A DNA stretch of 64,000 bases from Periplaneta americana (taxonomy: Eukaryota > Arthropoda > Insecta > Blattodea > Blattidae): contig NC_091123.1 of assembly GCF_040183065.1 (NCBI RefSeq), positions 110,830,821 to 110,894,820 of the forward strand, read 5' to 3'. The position numbers and the translations under genes were made by a program. Positions 13,484 to 24,675 of the stretch are shown here, in pieces (position 1 is the first letter of the stretch; each line of letters opens with the position of its first letter). The notes below the pieces were generated by a model that worked only from the letters and a program-made list of their open reading frames with translations, was not told the DNA's origin and did not search any database.

Positions 13484-14632
13484 TTAGTAATGGTAGTGAT
13501 GGTAGTGGTAGCAATGGTAGTAATGTAGTAATATAGCAATAGTGTAGTAGTTGTAGTAATTGTTGTAGGTATAGCGATTGTTGTAATTGTAGTCGCTGCA
13601 TTTGTAGTAGTTGCTGAATTGTAGTAGTAGTTGTAGTAGCACATTAGTAGTAGTAGTTGTAGTAGCACAGTAGTAGTAGTAGTAGTAGCATTAGTCATAG
13701 TCGTAGCTGTTGTCGTAGTTGTAATAGTTGTCTTAGTTGTAATAGTTGTCTTAGTTGTAATAGTTGTTGTAGTGGTAGTTGTAGTTGTGATATTGGTACT
13801 GGTAGCGGTTGTTGTGGTTATTGTTGTAGCAGATATTTTAGTAGCGAGTGTTGTAGTAGTGATTGTTGTAATAGTGGTTATTGTTGTTGTGGTTATTGTA
13901 GTTGCGATTGTTGTAGTAATGGTTGTTGTAATAGTGATTATTGTTGTAGTGATTGTTGTTGTAGTGGTTATTGTAGTAGCGATTGTTGTAGTAGTGGTTG
14001 CTGTTGTAATAGTAGTTATTGTTGTAGAGGTTATTATAATAGCGATTGTTGTTGTAGTGGTTATTTTTGTAGCGGTTATTGTAGTAGCGATTGTTGTAGT
14101 GGTTATTGTTGTAGCGGTTATTGTAGTAGCTATTGTTGTAGTAGTGGTTGTAGTTGTTATTTTTGTAGCGGTTATTGTAGCGATTGTTGTAGTAGTGGTT
14201 GCTGTTGTAATAGTGGTTATTGTTATAGTGGTTGTTGTTGTAGTGGTTATTGTAGTAGCTATTGTTGTAGTAGTGGTTGTAGTTGTTATTGTTGTAGCGG
14301 TTATTGTAGTAGCGATTGTTGTAGTAGTGGTTGCTGTTGTAATAGTGGTTATTGTTATAGTGGTTTTTGTAGTAGTGGTTGTTGTTGTAGTGGTTATTGT
14401 TGTAGCGATTGTTGTAGTAGTGGTTGCTGTTGTAATAGTGGTTGCTGTTGTAATAGTGGTTATTGTCATAGTGGTTGTTGTTGTAGCGATTATTGTAGTA
14501 GCGATTGTTGTAGTAATGGTTGTTGTTGTGATAGTGGTTATTGTTGTAGCGGTTATTGTAGTAGAGATTGTTGTAGTAGTGGTTATTGTTATAGTGGTTT
14601 TTGTAGTAGTGGTTGTTGTAATAGTAGTTACA
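13484..14632 (+). repeat. 1.15-kb trinucleotide-phased minisatellite
   Basis: Irregular units built from GTTGTAGTAGTGGTTATT and GTAGCG blocks keep a strict 3-base phase. Stops are therefore absent in one frame of each strand, giving 327 codons of Val/Ile/Ala (plus) and 448 codons of Thr/Ile (minus). Neither has a signal peptide or domain, and both are repeat artefacts. Strand composition is extreme, with G and T on the plus strand and almost no C. Confidence 0.9.
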
Positions 14633-14639
14633 GTATATT

Positions 14640-15296
14640 CAGCTACGAAATTCAACATGGGTGAGAAATGGTCGATTAATTTTTTTCTGCAGCTGTCTGT
14701 TACAGGAAAGGTTTTTACGTGCTGTGAATTAGTGTCCTGCAACATTCGAACATGAGAGATACAACCACTTCACAAATTTCGTATTATTTCACATGAAAAA
14801 TTAATTGCAAGGCCTGTGCTAAAATCCTTAAGATGTTAAAACATGAAAAGTTGGTAGCGGAGGACATCCTTCTGCAAAACAGACATTGGTGAATATCTGC
14901 CTTCACTATACTCGACAAACTTGAGTCGAACATAGCGCCTGTAATGCACGACACTACAGTGAATATACGACAAAATGTCCATTGCTTTACTTTCCCCCCA
15001 GAGAAAGCCATGCTTAGGATCTCATCGCCCTTTAAAATCCACCACCCTCAGTCGGGTTGTAACCAGCGAACTTCGTCTGCCAACACAGTAACCACAGAAG
15101 AAAATAGAAAATAAAATCTTAAAGCATGTAAGGCCTATGTGGCACTGAATCAACAGTTATTAAAAATAAAACTAATATAAGAAACTCGGATGAAGAATTA
15201 GTGAAACGAAAAAAATGGGTGAATGAAAGAGGACGAAATAGGAGTAGAAACAATTAAAAGATATGCGATCGCGTGAGGGAAATTTAGGCTGTGAGA
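14640..15296. other. Unassigned stretch
   Basis: Nothing recognisable on either strand. Confidence 0.45.
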
Positions 15297-15430
15297 AAGT
15301 ATTGCTCGACCAAGGTCAGTGGAGTCTGCAGCCCAAAGCTGTGGCGCTACTGCTCCTGCGTTCGTAATACCGCATCGCGATAGTTCACATTACGCCCGCA
15401 GCTCCACTCGCCTTCGTCGAGTAATACCAA
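15297..15430 (+). mobile_element. Short TIR MITE, copy 2
   Basis: Reverse complement of the unit at 9184-9325. Its ends GTATTGCTCGACC and GTCGAGTAATAC are inverted repeats that extend with mismatches for about 30 bases. The adjacent 1.6-kb element inserted at its right end, so this copy is the older of the two. Confidence 0.72.
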
Positions 15431-17025
15431 AGAGTTTGTAATACTTACTAGAGACACATACCTGTGAGTGGCAGGCAAGAAAAATGTCACAAATTGAATC
15501 GGCTAGCATCCGCCATTAAAGGGAGTGTTTGCGGCGTGAAATTCGAAAACAGTACCACAATACATTGATGTAGCCTGGTGATAGACACTGTTTTAAACGT
15601 CTTTCACAAAGGATGAGTCATGATGAAATAAACATGAATGGCAGAGAAGCGCTATATTTATTAAAGTATTATAATGATTCATCTTTGGCGATATTCTAAA
15701 AAATAAATTAAATCACCCATATAAGCTCGGGATAAATATATAAAATATTGAATTATGGCAATGTCAGCATTAATTTTCAGTATTACTAGTATTGTTTTAA
15801 GGACATAATAATGGATATTTACTGTAATATTTAAAATGATCTACAATTCAGTCCTTTCATGCAGAGGAAGAGGAAGGTATATGGTGCTTAGAAGATATTT
15901 AGTGGTGAAATATGAGATCATAAAAATTCCGGGAAACTAATTTAAAATATAATGAGAATACATTTTATCATAAAACAATATATTCATTGTGTAGTTGATA
16001 ACCACCAAGTTAGAGGTCAGTACAGACTTTTTAATACAATTAGTAGCGGTAATAGTAGGCCTAGTAGTAATAGTAATAATAGATCTAGTAGTAGTGGTAA
16101 TAATAGGCCTAGTAGTAGTGGTAATAGGCCTTGTAGTAATGGTAATAGGGGCCTAGTTTTGGTAGTATTAGTAGGCCTAGTAGTAGTGGTAATAGTAGGC
16201 CTAGTTTTTGTAGTAATAGTAGGCCTAGTAGTAGTGGTAATAGTAGGCGTAGCAGTAGTGGTAATAGTAGCCGTAGCAGTAGTGCTAATAGTAGGCCTAG
16301 TTTTGGTGGTAATAGTACGCCTAGTTTCGGTGGTATTAGTAGGCCTAGTAGTAGTGAGACCTAGTTAGTAGTAGTGGTAATAGTAGGCCTAGTAGTAGTG
16401 GTCATAGTAGACCTAGTAGTAGTGGTAATAATAGACCTAGCTGGGCCATCAGCTATATTTTCACTAATTTCTTTGCATTTAATACAACCAAAAACTAGAA
16501 GTACATACTGTTCAAAACGGAAATTACATGATTCATTTATTGTGAAACAAAACAGTTTTAGACAGATATAGTCTGACGATTTTCTTATGCACTCTGCTAT
16601 TATAATTCACTGTAATGTGATGGCACCTAACCCTTACATACAGTACATTGTTGAAATCAACCTTATATACCTGATTAATATGTTTCTGGAAAAACTTTAT
16701 CCAAGAAATATTCCGACATTCTGTAAACACAAGCAAAGGAGGAACTGCATTTGGAACATTCTTCCAAATATTAAGATATGCATGCTTTCCTGGGCAACCT
16801 ACAATTTGTAGCTATCTTCGAACAATTATTTGCGGCGCAGTATTTCACCATTTTCTTATTATTTCCCTTCAAGTGTACTTATATTTATTCATACTCCACA
16901 ATAAGCATGAACTGCTCGCACTCCCGGCGAAGCATAACTCCCTTTAATGGCGGTCGAACAGCGGTTCAATTTTTTACGCGAAACTAGCGCCGTTGGTGTC
17001 TCTAGTTATATATTACAAACTCTTT
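15429..17025. mobile_element. Long-TIR element with 10-bp target duplication (MULE-like?)
   Basis: Perfect 10-bp direct repeats GAGTAATACC lie at 15419-15428 and 17026-17035. Immediately inside, both ends read AAAGAGTTTGTAATA and then TAGAGACAC. Similarity continues inward through an AAATTGAA block to CGCCATTAAAGGGAGT, giving inverted repeats of roughly 110 bp. Length is 1597 bp with no transposase frame. Long TIRs and a 9-10 bp duplication are typical of Mutator-like elements, but the terminal motif does not prove it. A 24-bp minisatellite occupies part of the interior. Confidence 0.8.
16035..16445 (+). repeat. 24-bp minisatellite with StuI-like GGCCT cores
   Basis: About sixteen variants of a unit resembling AGGCCTAGTAGTAGTGGTAA plus a short TAGT joint. 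It sits wholly inside the long-TIR element, and the open frames across it are artefacts. Confidence 0.88.
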
Positions 17026-17127
17026 GAGTAATACCTATGTGGGCTACAAACCGATTGTCACTCAGACCTGCCAACCTATGAGAGAGAAAATGCAGATGAT
17101 GGTAATTTAGTAGGCAATACCCTTTTT

Positions 17128-17128
17128 A

Positions 17129-17195
<67 letters not shown>

Positions 17196-17213
17196 GTAAT
17201 AACAATAACAATA
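17128..17213 (+). repeat. (AAT)n microsatellite
   Basis: About 22 AAT units, becoming (AAC AAT) at the right end. Confidence 0.95.
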
Positions 17214-17621
17214 CCATTGGGCTGCAAACCTTACATCAAACAGGTAAGTTGTGCGACTGCCTAAAAAATCAGAAGAGTTTTGTGTCAATGCCGGAGAGCT
17301 GATTGCAGGTGACTCAAGCATTATGCATGAAAGTTGGTAGGTCTGTAATTTAACCACAAACTGGCGACAACAAATCTACAGCAGCGACTTGCTTCCGATA
17401 CGTGAAAATTACAAATTCGTGCAATATGACTAGAAACTGAGCAGATTCGGTTCGAATTCAAAAAGAAAAAGGGACCGGATATTTTACTTTTTTGTTATTT
17501 TTCCCTTGTGTCGCCGTCATTGCAGGTGGTATGATCAAGGAGTGCTGGTTCGAAATTCAGACAAAGTGAAGATATAACGGTCCTACGGTTACAACTCATC
17601 AGTGGGGATATGATTGTAATG

Positions 17622-17683
<62 letters not shown>

Positions 17684-17701
17684 CATCATCATCATCATCA
17701 C
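17622..17701 (+). repeat. (TTA)n(TCA)n microsatellite
   Basis: About twenty TTA units switch abruptly to TCA. Confidence 0.95.
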
Positions 17702-17787
17702 CGTGTCCTTGTAAATCTAGTATAAATGACTTCAGAACTCTACCAAAGACAACTTAGCCTATCACAATGGGCTAATATACACGTAAT

Positions 17788-18028
17788 ATTATTGGGTTAT
17801 TTTACGACGGTGTATAAACATCTGAATGAAATGAATGTGATAGACCTAGTACCGGTGATGCGAGTCCGGGGTTCAGCACCGAAAGTTACCCAGCATTTGC
17901 TCGTACTGGGTTGAGGGAAAACCCCTGAAAAAACCTCAATCAGGTTAACTTGACCCGACCGGGATTCGAACCCGGGCCACCTGGTTTCGCGGCCAAACGC
18001 GCTAATTGTTACTCCACAGAGATGTGGA
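17788..18028 (-). mobile_element. SINE family B, near full length
   Basis: Read on the minus strand: a tRNA-like head with GTGGAGTAACAATTAGCGCG and GGGTTCGAATCCC, then the conserved central block CCTGATTGAGGTTTTTTCAG, then GCAAATGCTGGGTAAC, and the 3' end CCGTCGTAAAATAA. Related copies lie at 20148-20255, 24460-24603, 50660-51125 and 53314-53560. Confidence 0.82.
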
Positions 18029-18146
18029 CAATATTCATGTATGAGGTAAGGTTCAAAACCAACACAGTGAGTTCTCTGGGTGCCAAAACAGTGCCTTAAC
18101 CATTCCATCACCACAGATTTCTTTCTTTCAGTACATTAGTAGTGCC

Positions 18147-18148
<2 letters not shown>

Positions 18149-18223
<75 letters not shown>
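18149..18223 (+). repeat. 75-base poly(A) run
   Basis: An uninterrupted adenine homopolymer. No retroposon body ending in it was recognised upstream. The length may reflect a young retroposon tail or an assembly error. Confidence 0.95.
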
Positions 18224-18225
<2 letters not shown>

Positions 18226-18547
18226 GGGACTAATTCTGCTGTTTCCGATGTCCATTATTAAGCTTACTAAGGCGGTGGAGAACGGCTCGCCCCTTGTAAC
18301 TGAACACTCTTGTGATTTGCGGATGCTTACAGCAGTTAAAATGAGTTCTTCGAATCATGCGTTGTAAGTGGAAACACTTTGTTACAATTATTTCTCTCTT
18401 TGTCTAGACATTGACTTTCTCACTTGAGGAGGCCATGACAGTAAGGTATTCATCACTTGTGACTGATTTCTTAATGTTCTGCTTTTTTTCACGTACTGGG
18501 AATATTTATTCGTTTCTTGATTTGATTATTTATTTACCTACTTACTT

Positions 18548-18733
18548 TAAGATTTAATTACATAAGTGACAATATTACAAGAACTTCGAGCACTGCCGCT
18601 GTCGTACTGTGCTAAAGACAAGTGACAAAAAAACTGTGTACAATATACTCACTCTGTAAACAATGTGTTAAATCTATTATTATATTTATTTAAGATTTAA
18701 TTACTTAAGTGACAATATTACAAGAACTTTGAG
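18548..18733 (+). repeat. Direct duplication, 143-bp spacing
   Basis: TTAAGATTTAATTAC, then AAGTGACAATATTACAAGAA and a GAGCA block occur at 18548 and 18691. The intervening sequence differs. This may be a local duplication or paired element ends. Confidence 0.7.
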
Positions 18734-19086
18734 CAATAAAGAAAGGACTAAGACGGTTTTTAAATTTTACAAGGTTGTTTGGTGCCAACCTGTGATACAT
18801 AGAAGTGGAAGATGACGTGTTATGAAAGAAAAGGATAAAGCAAGATTACAGATATCTGAAATAGCATAAATGCTGCTTATGTTGCTAATATCTTTTCTTT
18901 AGGAGGGCTGGATCCGGGATGAATCCATACACTTAGGCACGCTTTAGCCCTATATGTGCAGTAATTGTGCAAGTCCGATAGGTAGCCTGGGTGGCATTCG
19001 TGAATCCGATGATGGCAGATGTGCCATCCTGCCTCGGCTCTTGATAGAGCTGGGTTCCATCCGTTCACGAGTAGGACCTTTCTATA

Positions 19087-19871
19087 CAGAGTGGAAGTGA
19101 AATAATGTTAATGTTATGTTTTATTTAACGACGCTCGCAACTGCAGAGGTTATATCAGCGTCGCCGGATGTGCCGGAATTTTGTCCCGCAGGAGTTCTTC
19201 TACATGCCAGTAAATCTACTGACATGAGCCTGTCGCATTTAAGCACACTTAAATGCCATCGACCTGGTCCGGGATCGAACCAGCACCCTTGGGCATAGGA
19301 GGCCAGCGCTATACCAACTTGCCAACCACGTCGACGGAAGTGAAATAGCCTTGCAGATTTTCAGAGCGAATAGCTCATGTTATATGTAACAAAAAACTGT
19401 AAAATCATATTGGTGGAAAGTTAATAGTTTTTTCATAAAAAAATGTTTTCTGTCAAATGTTTAAACAACCTGTTATTCGATAACTATTGAAAGTAGAATC
19501 GTGATTTTTGTCCATGTCGATAGAAAACTAATAAATAATATGTATCTCTCTGGCGTATTTCAATATTGTGGACGGTTTTCGTGTAAATTTAATTTTAAAA
19601 ACCTCTAAATTGAAGCTACTGCACGCTGCGAGTTGGTTGCAACACAGCGCCAGAAAACAGCTCATCTAACGAGAGACACAGAGTTACCGAGTTCGTTGAC
19701 CTCTTACATCTGTATCACGAGAAGTGAGTGTTCGCGGCGGTGTTATCTGACTGCTGAAACTTCAAACTTAATTTTCTAATTAACAATGCATTTAATCACA
19801 AAACTTTTCTATTCATTTTAGTGTACCCTATCGTCCCTTTCAATCTGCAGGGTTATTTCACTTCCATCCTG
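19087..19871. mobile_element. Repeat K: mariner-type MITE, split by a SINE
   Basis: The left end CAGAGTGGAAGTGAAATA and the inverted right end CAGGATGGAAGTGAAATA lie next to TA on both sides, as in Tc1/mariner insertions. The TIR similarity continues across the SINE insertion into TTGCAGATT versus CTGCAGATT. Without the SINE the element is about 540 bp and has no transposase frame. A related fragment lies at 37985-38128. Confidence 0.75.
19105..19335 (-). mobile_element. SINE family A, full length
   Basis: The minus-strand copy is flanked by perfect 12-bp repeats GGAAGTGAAATA (19093-19104 and 19336-19347). Head: GTTGGCAAGTTGGTATAGCG (A box) and a B box altered to TGGTTCGATCCC. Tail: a GCGTCGTTAAATAA block and ACATAACATT-like repeats. 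It inserted inside the TIR of the mariner-type MITE. The second copy is 22686-22918. Confidence 0.92.
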
Positions 19872-20147
19872 TACTAGCATCGCAAATCAGAATTATTCCA
19901 AAGAATTCAACCCAGCCTATTTTTACTATTGCAGGATGATATATGAAATGAGGAGAAGTTGCAGAGTGTTGGTGAATGATAGAGGGAAACGAGAGGAACC
20001 CGAAAAAACCTTCTGCAACTCCTTCTTTCTCTACGAAGAATGGAAGACCAGCGTACTAGTACTTGAGGTACAGACGCTGGTTGTTGATGATGTCTTTCTC
20101 AGTTACTTTATGTCTTTCACATTTCCTTATTTATTGACATCATTGTT

Positions 20148-20255
20148 TTTATTTGGTTATTTTACAACGCTTTATCAACTGCTATGGTTATTTGGCGTCT
20201 GAGATGAAGGTGATAATGCTAGCGAGATGAGACTAGGGCAGCGGTGACCAAAACT
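20148..20255 (-). mobile_element. SINE family B, 3' fragment
   Basis: On the minus strand: CATTATCACCTTCATCTCA, then CAAATAACCATAGCAGTTGA and AAGCGTTGTAAAATAACC. This is the last third of family B; the head is missing. Confidence 0.75.
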
Positions 20256-20988
20256 GGAACGGCTGTGATTACATGCGAGAGAGAGCCTAAGAAGCAAAGA
20301 GACGGGAGAGAGATACTTGACATGAAAATTACAACCAGTGGTGGTTCGTGCACATGCTGGACCGATCATTCCGTAGCTAATTCTCTATCAACAGTATATC
20401 TGTAGGTAGAATAAGCTTTGGTAGAATGTATTTTTTATAATCATGCAGTATATTCACTAATCGCAAAACCTTTATTGCAAAGAAGCAATGATGTATTAAT
20501 AATTTAATAAGGAAAGAAACAGAACTCATTTGTAAGATCAGTTAAAAATACACAAAACTATTTTTGAAACAGATAAATATATGAACTTAGTGCTTGAAAC
20601 AAAACCTTTTCCTTCAATTATTTTCTCTACATCTCGCTCAAAAGGAAACAAAATTGTTAGACACGGCAATTCTCAACTGCGCTGTAAGGTTTTCGTCCGC
20701 AAAGCGAGCGCTGTTTTGTGTTAGATATGTGTAACATATGAAAACTGTTGTTCGCATAAGTAAGACAAAATAATCTAAATGTTTTAGACAAAGGATAACG
20801 AAGTTTAATAAGCATACACATTAGAATTAGAATTAGAATTAGACCACTAACATCCCGGTGCAGGCAAGGGCCTCCTGTAGGCCTACAGGGTAGCTTACAG
20901 TTAAAGGTACCTTGGGTCACCCATCCGTGACACTTTTTCATACACGTACAAAAGAATAAAATTATAATAACATTTGGTTATCAACAAT
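20256..20988. other. Unassigned stretch with a short (AATTAG)n run
   Basis: A four-unit AATTAG hexanucleotide run lies near 20820-20842. No coding or element boundary was recognised. Confidence 0.45.
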
Positions 20989-21028
20989 AATAAAAATAAT
21001 TATATACTTACTTATTACTTACTGGCTT

Positions 21029-22684
21029 TTAAGGAACCCGGAGGTTCATTGCCACCCTCACATAAGCCCGCCATTGGTCCCTATCCTGAGCAAGATTAAT
21101 CCAGTCTCTACCATCATATCCCACCTCCCTCAAAACCATTTTAATATTATTCTCCCATCTACGTCTCTGCCTCCCCAAATGTCTTTTCCCCTCTGGCCTC
21201 CCAACTAACACTCTATATGCATTTATGAATTCGCCCATACGTGCTACATGCCCTGCCCATCTCAAACGACTGGATTTAATGTTCCTAATTATGTCAGGTG
21301 AAGGATGCAATGCGTTAAGCTCTGCATTGTGTAACTTTCTCCATTCTCCTGTAACTTCATCCCTCTTAGCCCCAAATATTTTCCTAAGAACCTTATTCTC
21401 AAAAACCCTCAATCTCTGTTCCTCTCTCAGAGTGAGAGTCCAAGTTTTACAGCCATACAGAACAACCGGTAATATAACTGTTTTATAAATTCTAACTTTC
21501 AGATTTTTTGACAGCAGACTAGATGACGAAAGCTTCTCAACCGAATAATAACAGGCATTCCCCATATTTATTCCGCGTTTAATTTCCTCCCGAGTGTCAT
21601 TTATATTTGTTACTGTTGCTCCAAGATATTTGAATTTTTCCACCTCTTCGAAGGATAAATCTCCAACTTTTATAGTTCCATTTCGTACAATATTCTGATC
21701 TCGCGACATGATCATATACTTAGTCTTTTCGGGATTTACTTCCAACCCTATCTCTTTACTTGCTTCAAGTAGAATTTCCGCGTTTTCCCTTATCGTTTGT
21801 GGATTTTCTCCTAACATATTCACGTCATCCGCATAGACAAGAAGCTGATGCATCCCGTTCAAGTAAAGGTGATAGTGTATCTCCCTGCTTTAGCCCGCAG
21901 TGAATTGGAAAAGCATCAGATAGAAACTGGCCTATACGGACTCTGCTGTAAGTTTCACTAAGACACATTTTAATTAACCGAACTAGTTTCTTGGGAATAC
22001 CAAATGCAATAAGAATATTATATAAAACTTCTCTGTGAACCGAGTCATACGCCTTTTTGAAGTCTATGAATAACTGATGTACTGTACCCTTATACTCCCA
22101 TTTTTTTCTCCAATATCTGTCGAATACAAAAAATCTGATCAATAGTCGATCTATTACGCCTGAAACCACACTGATGATCCCCAATAACTTCATCTACATA
22201 TGGAGCCAATCTTCTCAAAAGGATATTCGACAAAATGTTGTACGACGTCAACAAAAGTGATATTCCTCGAAAGTTACTACAGTTAGTCTTGTCCCCCCTT
22301 CTTAAAAATAGGTACGATTATGGACTCCTTCCATTGTTCTGGTACAATTTCCTTTTCCCAAATTGCAAGTACAAGTGTATAAATTTCGCTAGATAATACG
22401 CTTCCACCCTCTTGTATTAATTCTTCTGGAATTTGATCAATACCTGGAGACTTGTACTTTTTCAGATTTTCTATCGCAATCTTTCACTGAAATAATTATC
22501 TCTATTCTCCTCAATTGGATCCTGTAAGAATTTCAATTTTTCCTGTTTCCTTCTATATACTGCAATGGAACAATCTTCATCAAACAATGGTTTCTTTTTC
22601 TTAGTTTCATGATAACCTATGCTCTGCTCAGCTGCAACTTTGATATTATCTCGGATATTGTCCCATACGCTATTAACATCTAAC
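21029..22684 (-). pseudogene. LINE reverse transcriptase, disrupted
   Basis: Recognisable RT parts, in order: FIDFKKAYDSV (motif A with its aspartate), [12 protein letters not shown] (motif B), and [11 protein letters not shown] (motif C, catalytic ADD). The thumb/C-terminal region follows with [16 protein letters not shown] sequence (here [13 protein letters not shown]). The 277-codon frame at 21029-21862 starts just before motif C and the 122-codon frame at 21825-22193 ends just after motif B. The stretch normally between them is deleted, shifting the frame. An earlier deletion near 22484 removes most of the linker between endonuclease and RT. Confidence 0.9.
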
Positions 22685-22685
22685 T

Positions 22686-22918
22686 AGTCGACCTGGTTGG
22701 CGAGTTGGTATAGCGCTGGTCTTCTATGCCCAAGGTTGCGGGTTCGATCCCGGGCCAGGTCGATGGCATATAAGTGTGCTTAAATGCGACAGGCTCATGT
22801 CAGTAGATTTACTGGCATGCAAAAGAACTCCTGCGGGACAAAATTCCGGCACATCCGGCGACGCTGATATAACCTCTGCAGTTGCGAGCGTCGTTAAATA
22901 AAAAACATAACATAACAT
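22686..22918 (+). mobile_element. SINE family A, full length, inside the LINE
   Basis: Perfect 11-bp duplications AACATCTAACT (22675-22685 and 22919-22929) bound it. Head: GGCGAGTTGGTATAGCGC (A box) and GGTTCGATCCC (B box). Tail: GCGTCGTTAAATAAAAAACA plus ATAACAT repeats. It adds a spurious tail to the LINE endonuclease frame. It inserted after the LINE and in the opposite orientation. Confidence 0.93.
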
Positions 22919-22929
22919 AACATCTAACT

Positions 22930-23952
22930 CTTTCTCAGCTTCGTCGGAAGTTGCTAAAGCAGCAAACCTATTTGAAATTTCAACCTGATAACGTTGCTTA
23001 GTTTCCTCGTCCTTTAATTTCAGAATATTGAATCTACTAATATTAGCTTGTTGCTCTACTCGCTTGGCTACCGATAGTCTTTCTCTTAATTCTCCAATTA
23101 CCAAATAATGGTCGGAATTACAGTCTGCCCCCCTGAAAGTTCGAATGTCTACTATACTAGTATGTCTTCGTTTATCTATCAAGATGTGATCTGTTTGGTT
23201 GTGTGTCATTCCGTCTGGAGAAGTCCAAGTATATTTATGTATATCCTTATGGGGGAATGTTGTACTCTTGACAATTAAATTTTTTGATGTGGCTAAGCTG
23301 AATAACCCAACTCCAATGTCATTACTACTTACGTGTAGGCTTTCTTTTCCAATTGTTGGTTTAAAAATATCCTCCTGTCCTACTTTAGCGTTGAAATCCC
23401 CCAATAAAACTTTCATGTGATATCTAGGTAACTGATCAAAAGTGTGTTCCAATTCCTCATAGAAGCTATCCTTTATATGGTCGTCTTTCTCTTCTGTAGG
23501 GGCGTGAGCATTTATAACTACGATATCGCACCATCTACCCTTAAGTGCTAAATACGATAACCTGTCACTGATAAATTCGACCTTTTTTACAGCTGATTTT
23601 ATTCTTTTATGTACAAAGAATCCCGTTCCTAATTGGTGATTAATGTTTCCTTTCCCATAATACAAGTAATCGCCTATTTGTGATATGCCATTCCCATCTA
23701 ATCTAACCTCTTGTACTCCCACGAAGTCTATTCTATATCTAGCTAGATCTTTAGCTACTAATGTTACCCCTCCTGTTCTATAAAGATAGTTACGTTCCAT
23801 GTACCAAATCTTATAACCTTATCCCTTTGCTGTGGTCTTGCCGGAGAATCAGTCCCATTCCGAGGCTTACTGTTAGGTTTTGTAACAAGCTGTTTTTTAC
23901 GGTGATGGGTTGTTAGCCCTTCGCCCAACCCCCAAGCTGGAGGACCACACAT
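22930..23952 (-). pseudogene. LINE apurinic-type (EEP) endonuclease, frameshifted
   Basis: The N-terminal FGTWNV motif lies in one frame (about 23790-23810) and the rest in the next, so a frameshift separates them. Then follow VGVQEVRLDG (catalytic Glu region), VINAHAPTEEKDD, LLGDFNAKVG (Asp/Asn active-site segment) and NSDHYLV (the SDH motif). The order and spacing are those of the exonuclease/endonuclease/phosphatase fold that nicks target DNA in RTE-type LINEs. Such frames are often mis-annotated as craniofacial development protein 2-like. Confidence 0.9.
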
Positions 23953-24075
23953 TATCGGCTGTCCACGATTGCTTATTCAATATATTCGCAGCTACCCTCC
24001 ATATCTGGAGGGCGACTCCTCTATCCGCAACCTGGGGACGCGCCATGCCGTGGAAAAATAAAAATAATTATATAA

Positions 24076-24076
<1 letters not shown>

Positions 24077-24111
<35 letters not shown>

Positions 24112-24166
24112 GTAATAGTAATAATAATAATAATAATGATAGTCATAGTAATAGTAATAATATCTG
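24077..24166 (+). repeat. (AAT)n microsatellite
   Basis: AAT units with occasional AGT and GAT variants, starting just after the right-hand target duplication of the LINE. Confidence 0.92.
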
Positions 24167-24459
24167 TTAAGTTTGTCTATTCACTTTGACATTTCTTGTA
24201 ATGCCTTTTGGTGTTGCTTCAAAATATTCCTAATTGAACCTCTGAACAAAGCAGAACAAAAAAATCCTCTTCCGATTTGTTACGAAACCTTGCCTTCCTG
24301 CTTTCAGAGGCAGAGGGTTTGTAGAGCGACACTGCTTGCCTTCAGTTCTTGAAGGGGACAGCCAGCAATGTAGAGAAAACTCCCTTTACCCATTTGAATA
24401 TCTGTGATTAAACAATGTCATCACGATACCCGTTTTGGTCATCGCTGGTCTAGGGTCCA

Positions 24460-24603
24460 AAGTTACCCAGAGTTTTTTCCCATTAGGGTTGAGGAAAAAC
24501 TCCGAAAAAAACTCAACCTGATAACTTGTCCCAATCAGAATTTGAACCCGAGCCCGATAGTTTCACAGTCAGACATGTTCACCGTTACTCCACAGCGGTG
24601 GAC
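24460..24603 (-). mobile_element. SINE family B, 5' part
   Basis: Minus strand: CACCGCTGTGGAGTAACGGT, a decayed B box, then the central block CAGGTTGAG-TTTTTTTCGGAG. The 3' end is missing. Confidence 0.75.
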
Positions 24604-24675
24604 GTCATTATCATCACCATACAACCACCACCACAGCAACTGGACAAAGGAAGTATCCACGATTACTTGATCCTA

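Larger units (their letters stand above)
21007..24056 (-). mobile_element. RTE-type non-LTR retrotransposon, near full length, broken
   Basis: The insertion is flanked by a perfect 18-bp duplication AATAAAAATAATTATATA (20989-21006 and 24057-24074). Read on the minus strand it has a 5' region from about 24056, an endonuclease, a reverse transcriptase with a C-terminal RRRWEDNIKMDLREVG domain, and a short TAAGTAAG-type tail. Damage includes a frameshift near 23785, a SINE at 22686-22918, a deletion junction near 22484, an extra G in a C6/G6 run at 22293-22298, and a deletion between RT motifs B and C near 21870. It cannot make the full polyprotein. Fragments of the family lie at 1780, 25430, 32693, 49270 and 53995. 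Confidence 0.92.

Noticed and set aside
13399-14755. Open frames of 448 (minus) and 327 (plus) codons
   Set aside because: They exist only because a minisatellite keeps a 3-base phase. Composition is Thr/Ile or Val/Ile with no domain, and both strands are open over the same DNA.
22724-23800. Host gene similar to craniofacial development protein 2
   Set aside because: This is the endonuclease of a LINE with target duplications, and its last part is translated SINE.
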